Positions 20,182-28,959 of a DNA stretch of 64,000 nt are shown here, piece by piece. The notes under the pieces are model-generated. The model was given only the letters and a program-made list of their open reading frames with translations, had not been told where the DNA came from and ran no database searches. How positions within the stretch are numbered: the stretch's first letter is position 1; the number at the start of each line of letters is the position of its first letter. Source of the stretch: Vibrio sp. NTOU-M3 (GTDB taxonomy: Bacteria; Pseudomonadota; Gammaproteobacteria; Enterobacterales; Vibrionaceae). The stretch lies in assembly GCF_040869035.1 (NCBI RefSeq), contig NZ_CP162100.1:496001-560000 (forward strand), written 5' to 3'. The position numbers and the translations under genes were made by a program.

Positions 20182-21279
20182 TCAACTGCGATCTTGTTGG
20201 TCGAGAAAACCTTTGAACTCTTCTTCGTAAATATTAAATAAAACCATAGTAATGGCAAAGATCAACGGGCCGTATATTAAGCCGATTAATCCGAACAATT
20301 GAATACCACCGAGCAGTGAGAAGAAAATCATCAGCGTATTCATTCCCGCACTGCCTTGCATCAAGAGTGGACGCAGTAGGTTATCGATTGAGCCTACAAC
20401 TGCGATACTCCACACAGCTAAGAAGATTGCCCACGTTGTATCGCCGGTGAGTAATAGATAGATGGTCGCAGGAATCCAGATTAAAGCGGTTCCAACCACA
20501 GGAATGAAGGAAGCAAATCCCATCATAGTTCCCCAGAACAGACCAGGGAAGCCTGCTAGCCACATACCGATACCACCCGCAAGGCCTTGTGCGATGGCAG
20601 TAAGAAACGAGCCCATAACGGCTGACTTGGAGACTTGTTCAATTTCAGATAAGAGCTTGTCTTCTTGGCTGCGTGAGAGCGGTAAGATATGTCGGATCGC
20701 GCTGATGATTTTGTCGTGATCTCTCAATAAGAAGAACAAGACAAACAACATCAAGAAGAAATTCATCAGAAAGCTGGTGGCATCGCCAAGGATCTTTGCA
20801 CTGATGCCAACAATATTCGAGCCAAATGAGGTGGCCAGTTGCGCCACTTTCTGTGCAATCTCTTGAGGGTCAATTTCATCAAAAGGCAGGTAGGTATTCA
20901 CCAAAGATAACCCTTTCACCACCCAAGGGTGTTCAAAGACGGTTTGGATACCACCATGAGTGACCCATTGATACATATTTTGTGAGAACAGTGACCCTTG
21001 TTGAACGATGGCCGCAAAGACAAACAGGAGCGGGATGACAATAATAAAGGTCAGTACCACACAAGACAAAAATGCGACGATATTGGGATGATTAGGCAGT
21101 TTACGCTCTAGCCATTCATGTATCGGAAACATGAGTAGTGAAATAATAAACGCCATAATAATGGAGTTGACGTACGGCTCAACGAGCAGGTAACAAGCGA
21201 GAGCTGCGGCTAAAAGCGCAACAACAATAACCCAGTGACTGGATGTGATTTTGACTTTGTTTGACACGTTTTTTTCCAA
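20182..21279 (-). CDS. AI-2E family transporter (PerM/TqsA-like permease)
   Basis: Multi-spanning inner-membrane protein of the AI-2E transporter family (UPF0118). The 365 residues contain paired hydrophobic helices at the N-terminus (about 14-60), a helix at about 65-90, a soluble stretch, and a C-terminal block with the family motif around FIPVVGTALIWIPATIYLLL and the DNLLRPLLMQG loop. Members export different small solutes (autoinducer-2 in TqsA, sodium in some others); the substrate cannot be read from the sequence. It is divergent from the small membrane protein at 21344. Confidence 0.88.
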   Translation of the reverse strand: MEKNVSNKVKITSSHWVIVVALLAAALACYLLVEPYVNSIIMAFIISLLMFPIHEWLERKLPNHPNIVAFLSCVVLTFIIVIPLLFVFAAIVQQGSLFSQNMYQWVTHGGIQTVFEHPWVVKGLSLVNTYLPFDEIDPQEIAQKVAQLATSFGSNIVGISAKILGDATSFLMNFFLMLFVLFFLLRDHDKIISAIRHILPLSRSQEDKLLSEIEQVSKSAVMGSFLTAIAQGLAGGIGMWLAGFPGLFWGTMMGFASFIPVVGTALIWIPATIYLLLTGDTTWAIFLAVWSIAVVGSIDNLLRPLLMQGSAGMNTLMIFFSLLGGIQLFGLIGLIYGPLIFAITMVLFNIYEEEFKGFLDQQDRS

Positions 21280-21343
21280 CTGAACAAAGATATAGCCGTA
21301 TAATGGCTTTAAAATTGAGCGTTATCAATGGAGAATTATTGAT

Positions 21344-21463
21344 ATGGGATGCTGTGACAATGACAAAGGTTGTGCTTCCAAGCAAGGTGGTCGACGTAAA
21401 GTTCCTTGGTTTAGTTTGCTTCTGATTGCATTCATTCTGCTTGTTGTCTTTTATTGGCAGTAA
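21344..21463 (+). CDS. Small Cys-rich single-pass membrane protein (39 residues)
   Basis: Short open frame starting MGCCDNDKGCASKQGGRRK and continuing with one hydrophobic segment (residues 21-38, PWFSLLLIAFILLVVFYW) that ends the protein. Supporting signs are a GGAG sequence 11 bp upstream, a TATAAT hexamer at 21299-21304, and a clean terminator 17 bp after the stop. The N-terminus with three Cys and five basic residues before the helix suggests an inner-membrane protein with the Cys head in the cytoplasm. I do not recognise the family and the function is unknown. Confidence 0.65.
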   Translation: MGCCDNDKGCASKQGGRRKVPWFSLLLIAFILLVVFYWQ

Positions 21464-21479
21464 TTGCTTGTTGATAAAA

Positions 21480-21511
21480 ATGCCGCTCACTTACAGGAGC
21501 GGTATTTTTTT
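21480..21511 (+). terminator. Rho-independent terminator after the 39-residue membrane protein
   Basis: Stem ATGCCGCTC/GAGCGGTAT (9 bp, one G-U) with an ACTTACAG loop and a run of seven T. Nothing else upstream on this strand needs it, which supports the small gene at 21344 being transcribed. Confidence 0.85.
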
Positions 21512-21685
21512 GATGAGTTGCATTATCTCATGTAATCACTTCCTAATCGCAAAGCCCCCACATTTAACTCTTCTCTCTATAGTATGAACTTTGTGATTAC
21601 AACGTGCTCTAGGTAAGAACTGCTATTCTTGATATGTAACGCAACAATAAGCGTTCTGGCTAACAATCAATAAGGATAGCAATAC

Positions 21686-22948
21686 ATGCCTAAGAAATTG
21701 TGGGCACTGACTTTCGCAGTGGGACTTATGCTATTTGGTTCGTCAGCTCATGCTGTGGATTGGTCTGTCTCCGGTTTTGGTACTTTGGGTTATACCTATG
21801 AGAATGAAGCAGATTTAGGGTATCGGCGCGATATCACCCGAAGTGCTGATATCGAGGACAATGGCATATTCAACAATGACTCCAATGTCGGCGTTCAACT
21901 GGATCTTACCTTCGACCATCATTGGTCCATCACTTCGCAATGGCTACTGGATAACAGTATCGATTACGACTTAGATGAAATGACGGAGCTCGCGTTTGTT
22001 CGTTACGAGCCCAATGAAAACTGGGACTTTCGAGCCGGTAGAGTGGGAGTCAGTGCTTATGCTGCCGCAGATAGCCGTCATATCGACTATGCCCATTTAT
22101 GGGTTAGACCACCTCAAGAATTGTATGGTGGCATTGTGTTTAACTCGCTTGATGGGGTTGGTTTTACCTACTATTCCAATAATGCCAATCTGAATTGGTC
22201 GGCAAGTGCTGAATATGGACGCATTACCCAGATGGGTGAGGTTCCAGAGCTTCAGGAAAAGTATCGAGCTAAGCTCAAAGATGTCCTCTCTCTTTCATTT
22301 GAAGTTGAGCAAGATAAGTGGCGCTGGCAATTATCCTATGCCCACGTAGGCTCTCTTTCTGTCAACAATGGTCCTTCCTTACAATCACTACAAAATCAAA
22401 TTGCTCAAATTGCCAATAGCAACATCCCGTTATTAAGTGAAGATGCCGCTTCCCTTTACGATGCTTTAGTTCTTGATGATGAAGAGGTGACGTATTTACA
22501 AGCCGCTGTCACTTATTTTGATAGTGAATGGACTGCACAATCCGAGCTATTTCGAATTACGACTGATAAAAACTCGATACCGCAAGGCTATGGTGGATAC
22601 GTTCTGTTGGGTAAGGCTTTTGAACGACTAACCCCTTATATGATGTACGGGGTATTTCATGTTGATCAAGCGCCGTATCAAAAAGCACTTGATTGGTCCT
22701 TGTTTAATCCTGCGCTAGTACCTTTACAAGAAGGGGCGATTGCAGGCATTAACTCTGTACGTATCGAACAATCAACATACAGTCTTGGTTTACGTTGGGA
22801 TGTTGCATCACAGGTTGCTGTGAAAGCGCAGCTTGATTATGTCGAGATAGAATCATTTGGCTATGGGTTGTGGGCGACGCCAGCATCTAGGCAAGGGGAA
22901 GAGCGAGATGCTCTGGTGCTAACGTTGAACATGAACTTCATTTTTTAA
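21686..22948 (+). CDS. vpvA: Outer-membrane beta-barrel protein, VpvA-like
   Basis: First gene of a three-gene operon with vpvB and vpvC. The 420-residue product has a signal peptide (MPKKLWALTFAVGLMLFGSSAHA) and then alternating amphipathic strands of porin type, ending in a C-terminal Phe (TLNMNFIF), the usual outer-membrane barrel insertion signal. It resembles general porin-like families but no substrate can be read. In V. cholerae the corresponding locus is vpvABC; assignment rests on the third gene and the position next to barA, recalled rather than searched. The upstream ribosome-binding sequence is AAGGATAG. Confidence 0.75.
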   Translation: MPKKLWALTFAVGLMLFGSSAHAVDWSVSGFGTLGYTYENEADLGYRRDITRSADIEDNGIFNNDSNVGVQLDLTFDHHWSITSQWLLDNSIDYDLDEMTELAFVRYEPNENWDFRAGRVGVSAYAAADSRHIDYAHLWVRPPQELYGGIVFNSLDGVGFTYYSNNANLNWSASAEYGRITQMGEVPELQEKYRAKLKDVLSLSFEVEQDKWRWQLSYAHVGSLSVNNGPSLQSLQNQIAQIANSNIPLLSEDAASLYDALVLDDEEVTYLQAAVTYFDSEWTAQSELFRITTDKNSIPQGYGGYVLLGKAFERLTPYMMYGVFHVDQAPYQKALDWSLFNPALVPLQEGAIAGINSVRIEQSTYSLGLRWDVASQVAVKAQLDYVEIESFGYGLWATPASRQGEERDALVLTLNMNFIF

Positions 22949-22957
22949 GGGGGAGGT

Positions 22958-23368
22958 ATGAAGTATTTTTATCTGCTCCTGTTGTTAGTTCCCAGCTTTG
23001 TTGCAGCAGACATCTACGTTGTAGTGAATGCAAATAGTGCCGTAGGGAAATTGGAATTGGAAGACGTAACAGATCTCTATTTAGGGAGGAAAAAAGTGCT
23101 GGGGACTTTATATGTCAATCAAGTGCTCGATCGACATGGCGAAGGGCGACAGCGTTTTTTCTACCGAGTGGCAAAGATGGAAGAAAGCCAAGTTAATGCT
23201 TATTGGGCAAAACTAAAATTTTCTGGGCGGATGCGTGCGCCGGAGAATATCCATTCAAATGAAGAGTTGCTGATTAAGCTGCAGGAAAACCCCCAAGCCA
23301 TCGGTTACATGTTGGAACCGCCTTCTTTAGATTCAGGTGTAAAGGTAGTGCTAAAAATCGATGAATAG
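22958..23368 (+). CDS. vpvB: Small periplasmic phosphate-binding-protein-like domain, VpvB-like
   Basis: Secreted 136-residue protein with a signal peptide (MKYFYLLLLLVPSFVAA). The mature part resembles one lobe of PstS-type binding proteins (DIYVVVNANSAVGKLELEDVTDLYLGR... then RVAKMEESQVNAYWAKLKFSG and AIGYM), far shorter than a full transporter subunit of about 320 residues. No ABC transporter genes are adjacent. It follows vpvA by 9 bp after a GGGGGAGG ribosome-binding site and overlaps vpvC by 8 bp, so it most likely serves as a periplasmic partner of the cyclase; that role is inferred. Confidence 0.75.
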   Translation: MKYFYLLLLLVPSFVAADIYVVVNANSAVGKLELEDVTDLYLGRKKVLGTLYVNQVLDRHGEGRQRFFYRVAKMEESQVNAYWAKLKFSGRMRAPENIHSNEELLIKLQENPQAIGYMLEPPSLDSGVKVVLKIDE

Positions 23369-24620
23369 ACCTTGGACAAGCTCTCTTTCCCACAAATTGC
23401 TAAAAGCCGTGACCGTTCTGGCTTGTATGTACTTGGCGATCATTTTGATGATTATGGTGCCAAGCGGTTTTGTACAAGCTGATAAAAATCATAAAGAGTT
23501 AGAACGTAAATTAGCCCTCTCTTTGTCCAGTTCTGCCGCCATTGCTGTTTATGTCCAAAATGAACAAATAGCGGCCGAGGTGATGGAAGCGCTGTTAATG
23601 CATGAAGAAATTGATGCAGTTCGTATTGAAGGAGAAAGTGAAGTTCTGTTTTTTGCAGGCTTTCCGGTTGATGAAGAACCAAATTTTTGGTCGCATGCTA
23701 ACCAATACCATTTGTATTCGCCTATTGATGGAGAGGTGATTGGTTATTTGAAGATACACAATGATCATCGGGTCTTGCGTCAAAAAGCGCTGACAGGAGT
23801 ATTTGAACGACTCATCGCCGTTGTTGTGATGTTTTTAATCACCTTGATTGGTTTGGTGATCGTATTCAATAAGATCGTGGGGCGACCATTGACGAAGTTG
23901 TCCAAGTCCGTCTATGAAACGACACCAGAGCAAGCGGAAATGATCCCAATAGACCGAGACAATGAAAACACAGAGCTTGGGGTGGTAGTGCACAGCATTA
24001 ACACGTTTATTCAAAGCTCTCGTCAAGCGATAGAGAGAGAAAGGGAGTTACGAACTCAAATTGAACGTTGGGAGCAACACTATCGAAACCTTGCAGAACA
24101 AGACACGCTGACCGGATTAAAAAACCGTTTAGGGTGCGAGAAATTCTTAGAGCACGCATACTCTTCCGAGCAGAGTATCGCTTTGTTCCTGATTGACTTA
24201 GATGGCTTCAAAGCCGTTAATGATCAGTTTGGTCATGCGGCGGGAGATGCAGTACTAGCGGATATTGCCAAGCGATTTTCTTGTATCATTGATGGGGTGA
24301 GTGTGCCTGGTGTTATCGGACGAATGGGTGGTGATGAATTTGTGGTGTATCTGATTTTATCTAAGGTAGAACGACCACTATTGGAGTCGGTTGCAACGGA
24401 GTTAGTTAAGGCGGCGAACTTACCTTGTCGTTATCAAGAGCATAAGATAAAGGTCGGGTGCAGCTTAGGGATTACCATTCATGAGCGCGGCCTGATGGAA
24501 TTAGAAAAGCTGATCCATCAGGCAGATTTAGCCATGTATTCAGTGAAACAAGCAAATAAAAACAACTTTCGTTTTTTCAGCGAAAGAATGAGTAACAAGG
24601 GAAGTGAATGCTCCCCTTAA
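23361..24620 (+). CDS. vpvC: Diguanylate cyclase VpvC-like (CHASE8-type sensor, GGDEF)
   Basis: Inner-membrane enzyme making cyclic di-GMP. The 419 residues comprise TM1 (about 14-36), a periplasmic domain resembling CHASE8 of YfiN/TpbB (LSSSAAIAVYVQNEQIAAEVMEAL), TM2 (about 150-170), a HAMP-like linker, a coiled segment and a GGDEF domain (QDTLTGLKNR, LIDLDGFKAVND, GRMGGDEFVV). The catalytic GGDEF is intact; the RxxD inhibitory site upstream is absent (SVPG in its place). W237 lies in the linker and matches the region of V. cholerae VpvC W240, where a W-to-R change causes the rugose variant (recalled literature). Only 13 bp and no hairpin separate it from barA. Confidence 0.88.
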   Translation: MNRPWTSSLSHKLLKAVTVLACMYLAIILMIMVPSGFVQADKNHKELERKLALSLSSSAAIAVYVQNEQIAAEVMEALLMHEEIDAVRIEGESEVLFFAGFPVDEEPNFWSHANQYHLYSPIDGEVIGYLKIHNDHRVLRQKALTGVFERLIAVVVMFLITLIGLVIVFNKIVGRPLTKLSKSVYETTPEQAEMIPIDRDNENTELGVVVHSINTFIQSSRQAIERERELRTQIERWEQHYRNLAEQDTLTGLKNRLGCEKFLEHAYSSEQSIALFLIDLDGFKAVNDQFGHAAGDAVLADIAKRFSCIIDGVSVPGVIGRMGGDEFVVYLILSKVERPLLESVATELVKAANLPCRYQEHKIKVGCSLGITIHERGLMELEKLIHQADLAMYSVKQANKNNFRFFSERMSNKGSECSP

Positions 24621-24633
24621 TAAAATATCCTAC

Positions 24634-27423
24634 TTAGCTTAAATAAGGCTTAGCACTCGCCGTTACCTTTTCCATCTCATCTTGAAGCTCAAACAGTTCT
24701 GGCTCAATCTCTTCGATCGATGCGTTGGAGCGAAGTGCTTTTTCTAATGTTTCACAAACTTTCTTAAGTCTTGGCACGCCGCAATAAGAGCAACTGCCAT
24801 GCAGTTTATGGATATGGTGGGTCAGCTGTTCCATATCAGGGTCATCGTGTTCTAAGGCCACTTCGACGACTTGACTTACTTCGGGGATATAGTCAATCAG
24901 CATCTGTAGCATATCGCGTGCTAAGTCTTCTTTGTTTGCCGACTGCTTCAATGCCGCTTGCCAATCAATGATGATATTGCTGTGCTCAACGCTGGCTATA
25001 TGAGCCTGCACGATAGGATCGGGTTGTGAGACCAGATCGATTTTTTCGAACTCATTTGATGCGGTATAAGGGTTCCAGTGCATCAACACTTGTTGTAGTA
25101 CGTGCTCTTCTATCGGCTTGGTGAGGTAGTCGTCCATCCCAGCTTGAAGCAGTCTGTCTCGTTCACCAGTCATGGCGTGGGCTGTGACGGCGATAACAGG
25201 AGTTTGCGCATTAAGCTCAGTCTGTTTGATTTTGCCACAAGCGGTTACTCCGTCCATGTGTGGCATCTGAATGTCCATGAGAATAATATCGAAACGCTGC
25301 ACTTTAGCTTGTTCTACGGCATCGAGGCCGTTGGTGCAGGTAATCACACGCTCAACACGCTCTTGGAGCAATGCACTGATCAGTTTTAAGTTTGCTGGGT
25401 TATCGTCGACGGCCATGACGGTCAGTGGGAGCGTATCTCGTTTTTCTACTGTGCATTCAGCGTCTTCGATCTCCGGTAAAATCTCATGGTTAGCCACCAG
25501 AGTTTGCAACAGTTTGCGTCGAGAAAGAGGTTTAGTGATGCAATGAATTTGATATTTCTGGATCAGGTGGTCGGATAATGCCAGCGCGGTACTTGGTGTA
25601 CCAACAACCACTTGTGCGGCGCTTTCAAGTGCTTTTTCAACCCATTGTTCGACCAACTCAAATTCATTCGATTTATTTGGAGCAAGGTTGAGCAGAACAT
25701 AGTCATAGCTTTCCAATTCTTCTGGCATTGAAGAGCGGTAAGTGACGTTCAATCCTTCTTGCAGTAACAACTGCTGGGTTACCGATGCAGCTTGCATGTT
25801 CGGCTCTATCAGAAGTAGTGTTCGCTGGTTGAGAATTTGTGCTTCGATTGGATCGCTTACTGGCATGATTGTCGAATGTAGGCGAAGAGTGAACCAGAAA
25901 GTGGAACCTTGGTGCAGACGGCTGGTTAGGCTGATTTCACCGCCCATTTGTCCAACGAGTTTTTGGGTAATAACCAAACCAAGTCCCGTACCACCATAAC
26001 GTCGAGAAATACTGGCATCAGCTTGACTAAATGCTTGGAATAATTGAGCTTGCTGGCGCTCTGATATACCAATGCCCGTATCGCGAACCATAAATTGCAG
26101 TTCCACGATGTCTTCTTTTTGTGAGCGAAGCTCGACACTGATGTCGATATTGCCTTTTTCGGTAAATTTAATGGAGTTACCGACTAAATTGGTCAGTACT
26201 TGTTGAATGCGAAGCGGATCGCCCACCAAGCCAGTTGGGATTTTGGAGTCAACTTTCAGAGTCAGTTCCAATCCTTTCTCATGAGCGCTGGTGGCTTGTA
26301 GGCTCACGACTTCTTCTAACGATTCTTGGAACTCAAACGGAATATTTTCTAAGGCCAATTTACCAGCTTCGAGTTTCGAGAAGTCGAGAATGTCATTGAT
26401 GATGCTAAGCAGGTTATTGGCTGATTTTTCAATGGTTTGTAAGTAATCAGTCTGGTTGTTGGTTAATTTGGTTTTGAGCATTTGACGCGTAAAGCCAATT
26501 ACCCCGTTTAATGGCGTGCGCAGCTCGTGAGACATATTGGCTAAGAATTCGGATTTCACTCGCGCTGCTTCTTGCGCACGTTTCTTAGCAATGTCGAGTT
26601 CCACGTTCTGTATCTCAAGCTGCTCTAACGTTTCACGCAAGTCAGACGTTGCTTGATCGATACTGTGCTGCATTTCTACGTGGTATTCCGACAGCGATAC
26701 CGCCATGGCATTGATGCCGTTTTTGAGCGCATCGAGTTCACCATGCATCTTGCCTTCGATTCTAACATCGAGGTGACCACGACGAATGCGGTCCACCATA
26801 TTTTTCATATGTGAAATCGGTCGAGTAACGTCATGCATCAGGCGAAAAGCGAAGAAGGCTGATAAGCCTAAACCACTAAGCAGAACAAGAAAGGCGGAGA
26901 ATACCTCTTGGTATTGTTGTAGTCGTAGCGAAGACAAATCCACTTCGACGGAGATGTAACCTAGTGCGGCATTGTTATTTTGCCCTTGCTGATTGGTAAC
27001 AATTCCAGACTCTGCCAAAACAGGGGCTTTTAATATTAGGGTGTTGTCTCGCAACTGGGAGTCAATATGTAACGGGATTGGCTGATCACTTGGAAAAGTG
27101 AGTGACTCAAAATTGGGGTGAAAGTTCGAGGTAACAAACAGTTCGTGATTGTTATCGAATACCGCAATACTGCGTATAAATTGAGAATTCTTACGATGAG
27201 CATAGCTGATAATGCGTCGAACCGACTCGCGACTGTTATTTTTCAAACCATCTTCACTGGCAATGGCAAGAGGCTCAATGATACTCAACCCAGAATTAAT
27301 GACTTGCTTTTCCAAATCGTGATAGCGGTTAAATGAGAAAAAAGCACTCAATAACAAGCCGATAATCAGAGTTGGAGCTAGGGTAAGAGTAATAACGCGG
27401 GCGCGTAAGCCATATCTGGTCAT
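24634..27423 (-). CDS. barA: Tripartite hybrid sensor kinase BarA/VarS
   Basis: Sensor kinase that phosphorylates UvrY/VarA and so controls the Csr small RNAs. The 929 residues match BarA length. Domains: TM1 (about 10-29), periplasmic sensor (30-172), TM2 (about 173-194), HAMP, HisKA with H299 (MSHELRTPLNG), HATPase (LVGNSIKF, GGTGLGLVI), a degenerate receiver-like stretch (about 533-640), a full receiver with D717 (ILMDIQMPHMDG) and a C-terminal Hpt with H875 (HKLHGSCSYCG). It is divergent from rlmD, the same barA-rlmD-relA layout as E. coli. Confidence 0.96.
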   Translation of the reverse strand: MTRYGLRARVITLTLAPTLIIGLLLSAFFSFNRYHDLEKQVINSGLSIIEPLAIASEDGLKNNSRESVRRIISYAHRKNSQFIRSIAVFDNNHELFVTSNFHPNFESLTFPSDQPIPLHIDSQLRDNTLILKAPVLAESGIVTNQQGQNNNAALGYISVEVDLSSLRLQQYQEVFSAFLVLLSGLGLSAFFAFRLMHDVTRPISHMKNMVDRIRRGHLDVRIEGKMHGELDALKNGINAMAVSLSEYHVEMQHSIDQATSDLRETLEQLEIQNVELDIAKKRAQEAARVKSEFLANMSHELRTPLNGVIGFTRQMLKTKLTNNQTDYLQTIEKSANNLLSIINDILDFSKLEAGKLALENIPFEFQESLEEVVSLQATSAHEKGLELTLKVDSKIPTGLVGDPLRIQQVLTNLVGNSIKFTEKGNIDISVELRSQKEDIVELQFMVRDTGIGISERQQAQLFQAFSQADASISRRYGGTGLGLVITQKLVGQMGGEISLTSRLHQGSTFWFTLRLHSTIMPVSDPIEAQILNQRTLLLIEPNMQAASVTQQLLLQEGLNVTYRSSMPEELESYDYVLLNLAPNKSNEFELVEQWVEKALESAAQVVVGTPSTALALSDHLIQKYQIHCITKPLSRRKLLQTLVANHEILPEIEDAECTVEKRDTLPLTVMAVDDNPANLKLISALLQERVERVITCTNGLDAVEQAKVQRFDIILMDIQMPHMDGVTACGKIKQTELNAQTPVIAVTAHAMTGERDRLLQAGMDDYLTKPIEEHVLQQVLMHWNPYTASNEFEKIDLVSQPDPIVQAHIASVEHSNIIIDWQAALKQSANKEDLARDMLQMLIDYIPEVSQVVEVALEHDDPDMEQLTHHIHKLHGSCSYCGVPRLKKVCETLEKALRSNASIEEIEPELFELQDEMEKVTASAKPYLS

Positions 27424-27581
27424 TATTGTCTAAACATCACGGTATGGATATGGGAAAATAACTTCAAAAAGAAGCCGTCGAAACGATAAGCATAATCAAC
27501 TCACTCGGCTCATACAATGATTCAAGCGTCAAAAGGTGACGCTTAGGCAGCAATTGATCGCAATTATTATAGGCATTTAGC

Positions 27582-28907
27582 ATGGCGCGTTTTTTCCAAC
27601 CAAAGAAGAAAACTCAACTCAATACCAAACACCAATCGATGCAGGTAGAAAAACTCGACCATCATGGCGCTGGTATCGCTTATCAAAATAAAAAGCCAGT
27701 CTTTATCGAGGGGGCTTTACCTGGAGAACTGGTTTTGGTGCAGCTGACCGAAAGTAAAAGTAAGTTTTCTCGGGCGAAACTGATCAAAATTCAACAGAGT
27801 AGCGCTGAGCGGGTGGAGCCATTTTGTCCGCATTACCATGAGTGTGGAGGTTGTGACTTACAGCATTTAGCGATCGAACAACAAAGAGAGCACAAGCAAC
27901 AAACGCTAAGCCAGTTGATGCGAAAATTTGCTGGGCAATCGGCTCAGTTGGAAAATCCTATTTTTACTGGTGATAAGGGCTATCGCCGCCGAGCTCGAAT
28001 CAGTGTGATGCTAGATAAGAAAAGCAAAACGCTGAAATTTGGTTTCCGTAAAAAGCAAAGCAAAGATATTGTCGATGTAACCAGTTGTCCGGTGCTTGAA
28101 CCTGAATTGAATCAACTGATGCTGCCAATTTATGATGTTTTGAAGACATTTTCTCATCAGGAGTACCTTGGTCATGTTGAACTGGTTAAAGCCGACAATA
28201 CTCGTGTGGTTGTGTTACGTCACTCTCGACCTCTTCAACAAAAAGATCATGATGCGTTGCTTGCTTTAGCTCAGTCAGAACAGGCTTCGTTATATTTGAT
28301 GCCAAGCAACGATGAGCTCAACCGTGAGTGCGGTGAGCCGCCACACTATTGTGAATCTGGAGTTACGATTCCATTTGAGCCAAATAACTTCATCCAAGTG
28401 AATCAGAGCGTTAATGAAAAAATGGTCCAACAAGCTCTGACTTGGCTTGCGTTAGATGAGCATGATCGCGTGTTAGATTTGTTCTGTGGTTTAGGCAACT
28501 TCAGTTTACCGATGGCAAAACAAGTGCAGCAAGTTGTCGGTATTGAAGGGGTGGATGCAATGGTTGAAAAAGCTAAAGCGAATGCGGTTTTCAATAATCT
28601 AACCAATGCCACGTTTTACCAAGCAAATTTGGAACAAGATATGTCTGCTCAGTCATGGGCGAAAGAAAAATTTGATAAAGTACTGCTCGATCCAGCTAGA
28701 GCTGGTGCTGATGGTATAGTAGCGCAGTTATCCGAATTGGGTACGACAAAAGTCGTTTATGTTTCTTGTAATCCTGCTACTTTAGCCAGAGATAGTCAGA
28801 GCTTGCTGGCACAGGGTTTTAAACTGACTAAACTGGGTATGTTAGACATGTTTCCGCATACCAGCCATTTAGAATCGATGGCATTATTTGAAAAACTCAC
28901 GAACTAA
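27582..28907 (+). CDS. rlmD: 23S rRNA (uracil1939-C5)-methyltransferase
   Basis: Fe-S-containing SAM methyltransferase that makes m5U1939 in 23S rRNA. The 441-residue product has an N-terminal TRAM domain (about 15-75), cluster-ligand Cys C82, C88 and C91 ([13 protein letters not shown]) plus a fourth Cys in VTSCPVL, the SAM motif [12 protein letters not shown] and the catalytic Cys in [13 protein letters not shown]. It is the first gene of the rlmD-relA pair. Confidence 0.97.
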   Translation: MARFFQPKKKTQLNTKHQSMQVEKLDHHGAGIAYQNKKPVFIEGALPGELVLVQLTESKSKFSRAKLIKIQQSSAERVEPFCPHYHECGGCDLQHLAIEQQREHKQQTLSQLMRKFAGQSAQLENPIFTGDKGYRRRARISVMLDKKSKTLKFGFRKKQSKDIVDVTSCPVLEPELNQLMLPIYDVLKTFSHQEYLGHVELVKADNTRVVVLRHSRPLQQKDHDALLALAQSEQASLYLMPSNDELNRECGEPPHYCESGVTIPFEPNNFIQVNQSVNEKMVQQALTWLALDEHDRVLDLFCGLGNFSLPMAKQVQQVVGIEGVDAMVEKAKANAVFNNLTNATFYQANLEQDMSAQSWAKEKFDKVLLDPARAGADGIVAQLSELGTTKVVYVSCNPATLARDSQSLLAQGFKLTKLGMLDMFPHTSHLESMALFEKLTN

Positions 28908-28959
28908 CAGAGACGTTGGTTAGTCATAATAAACAGAATAAAAACTAGGACGAAATATA

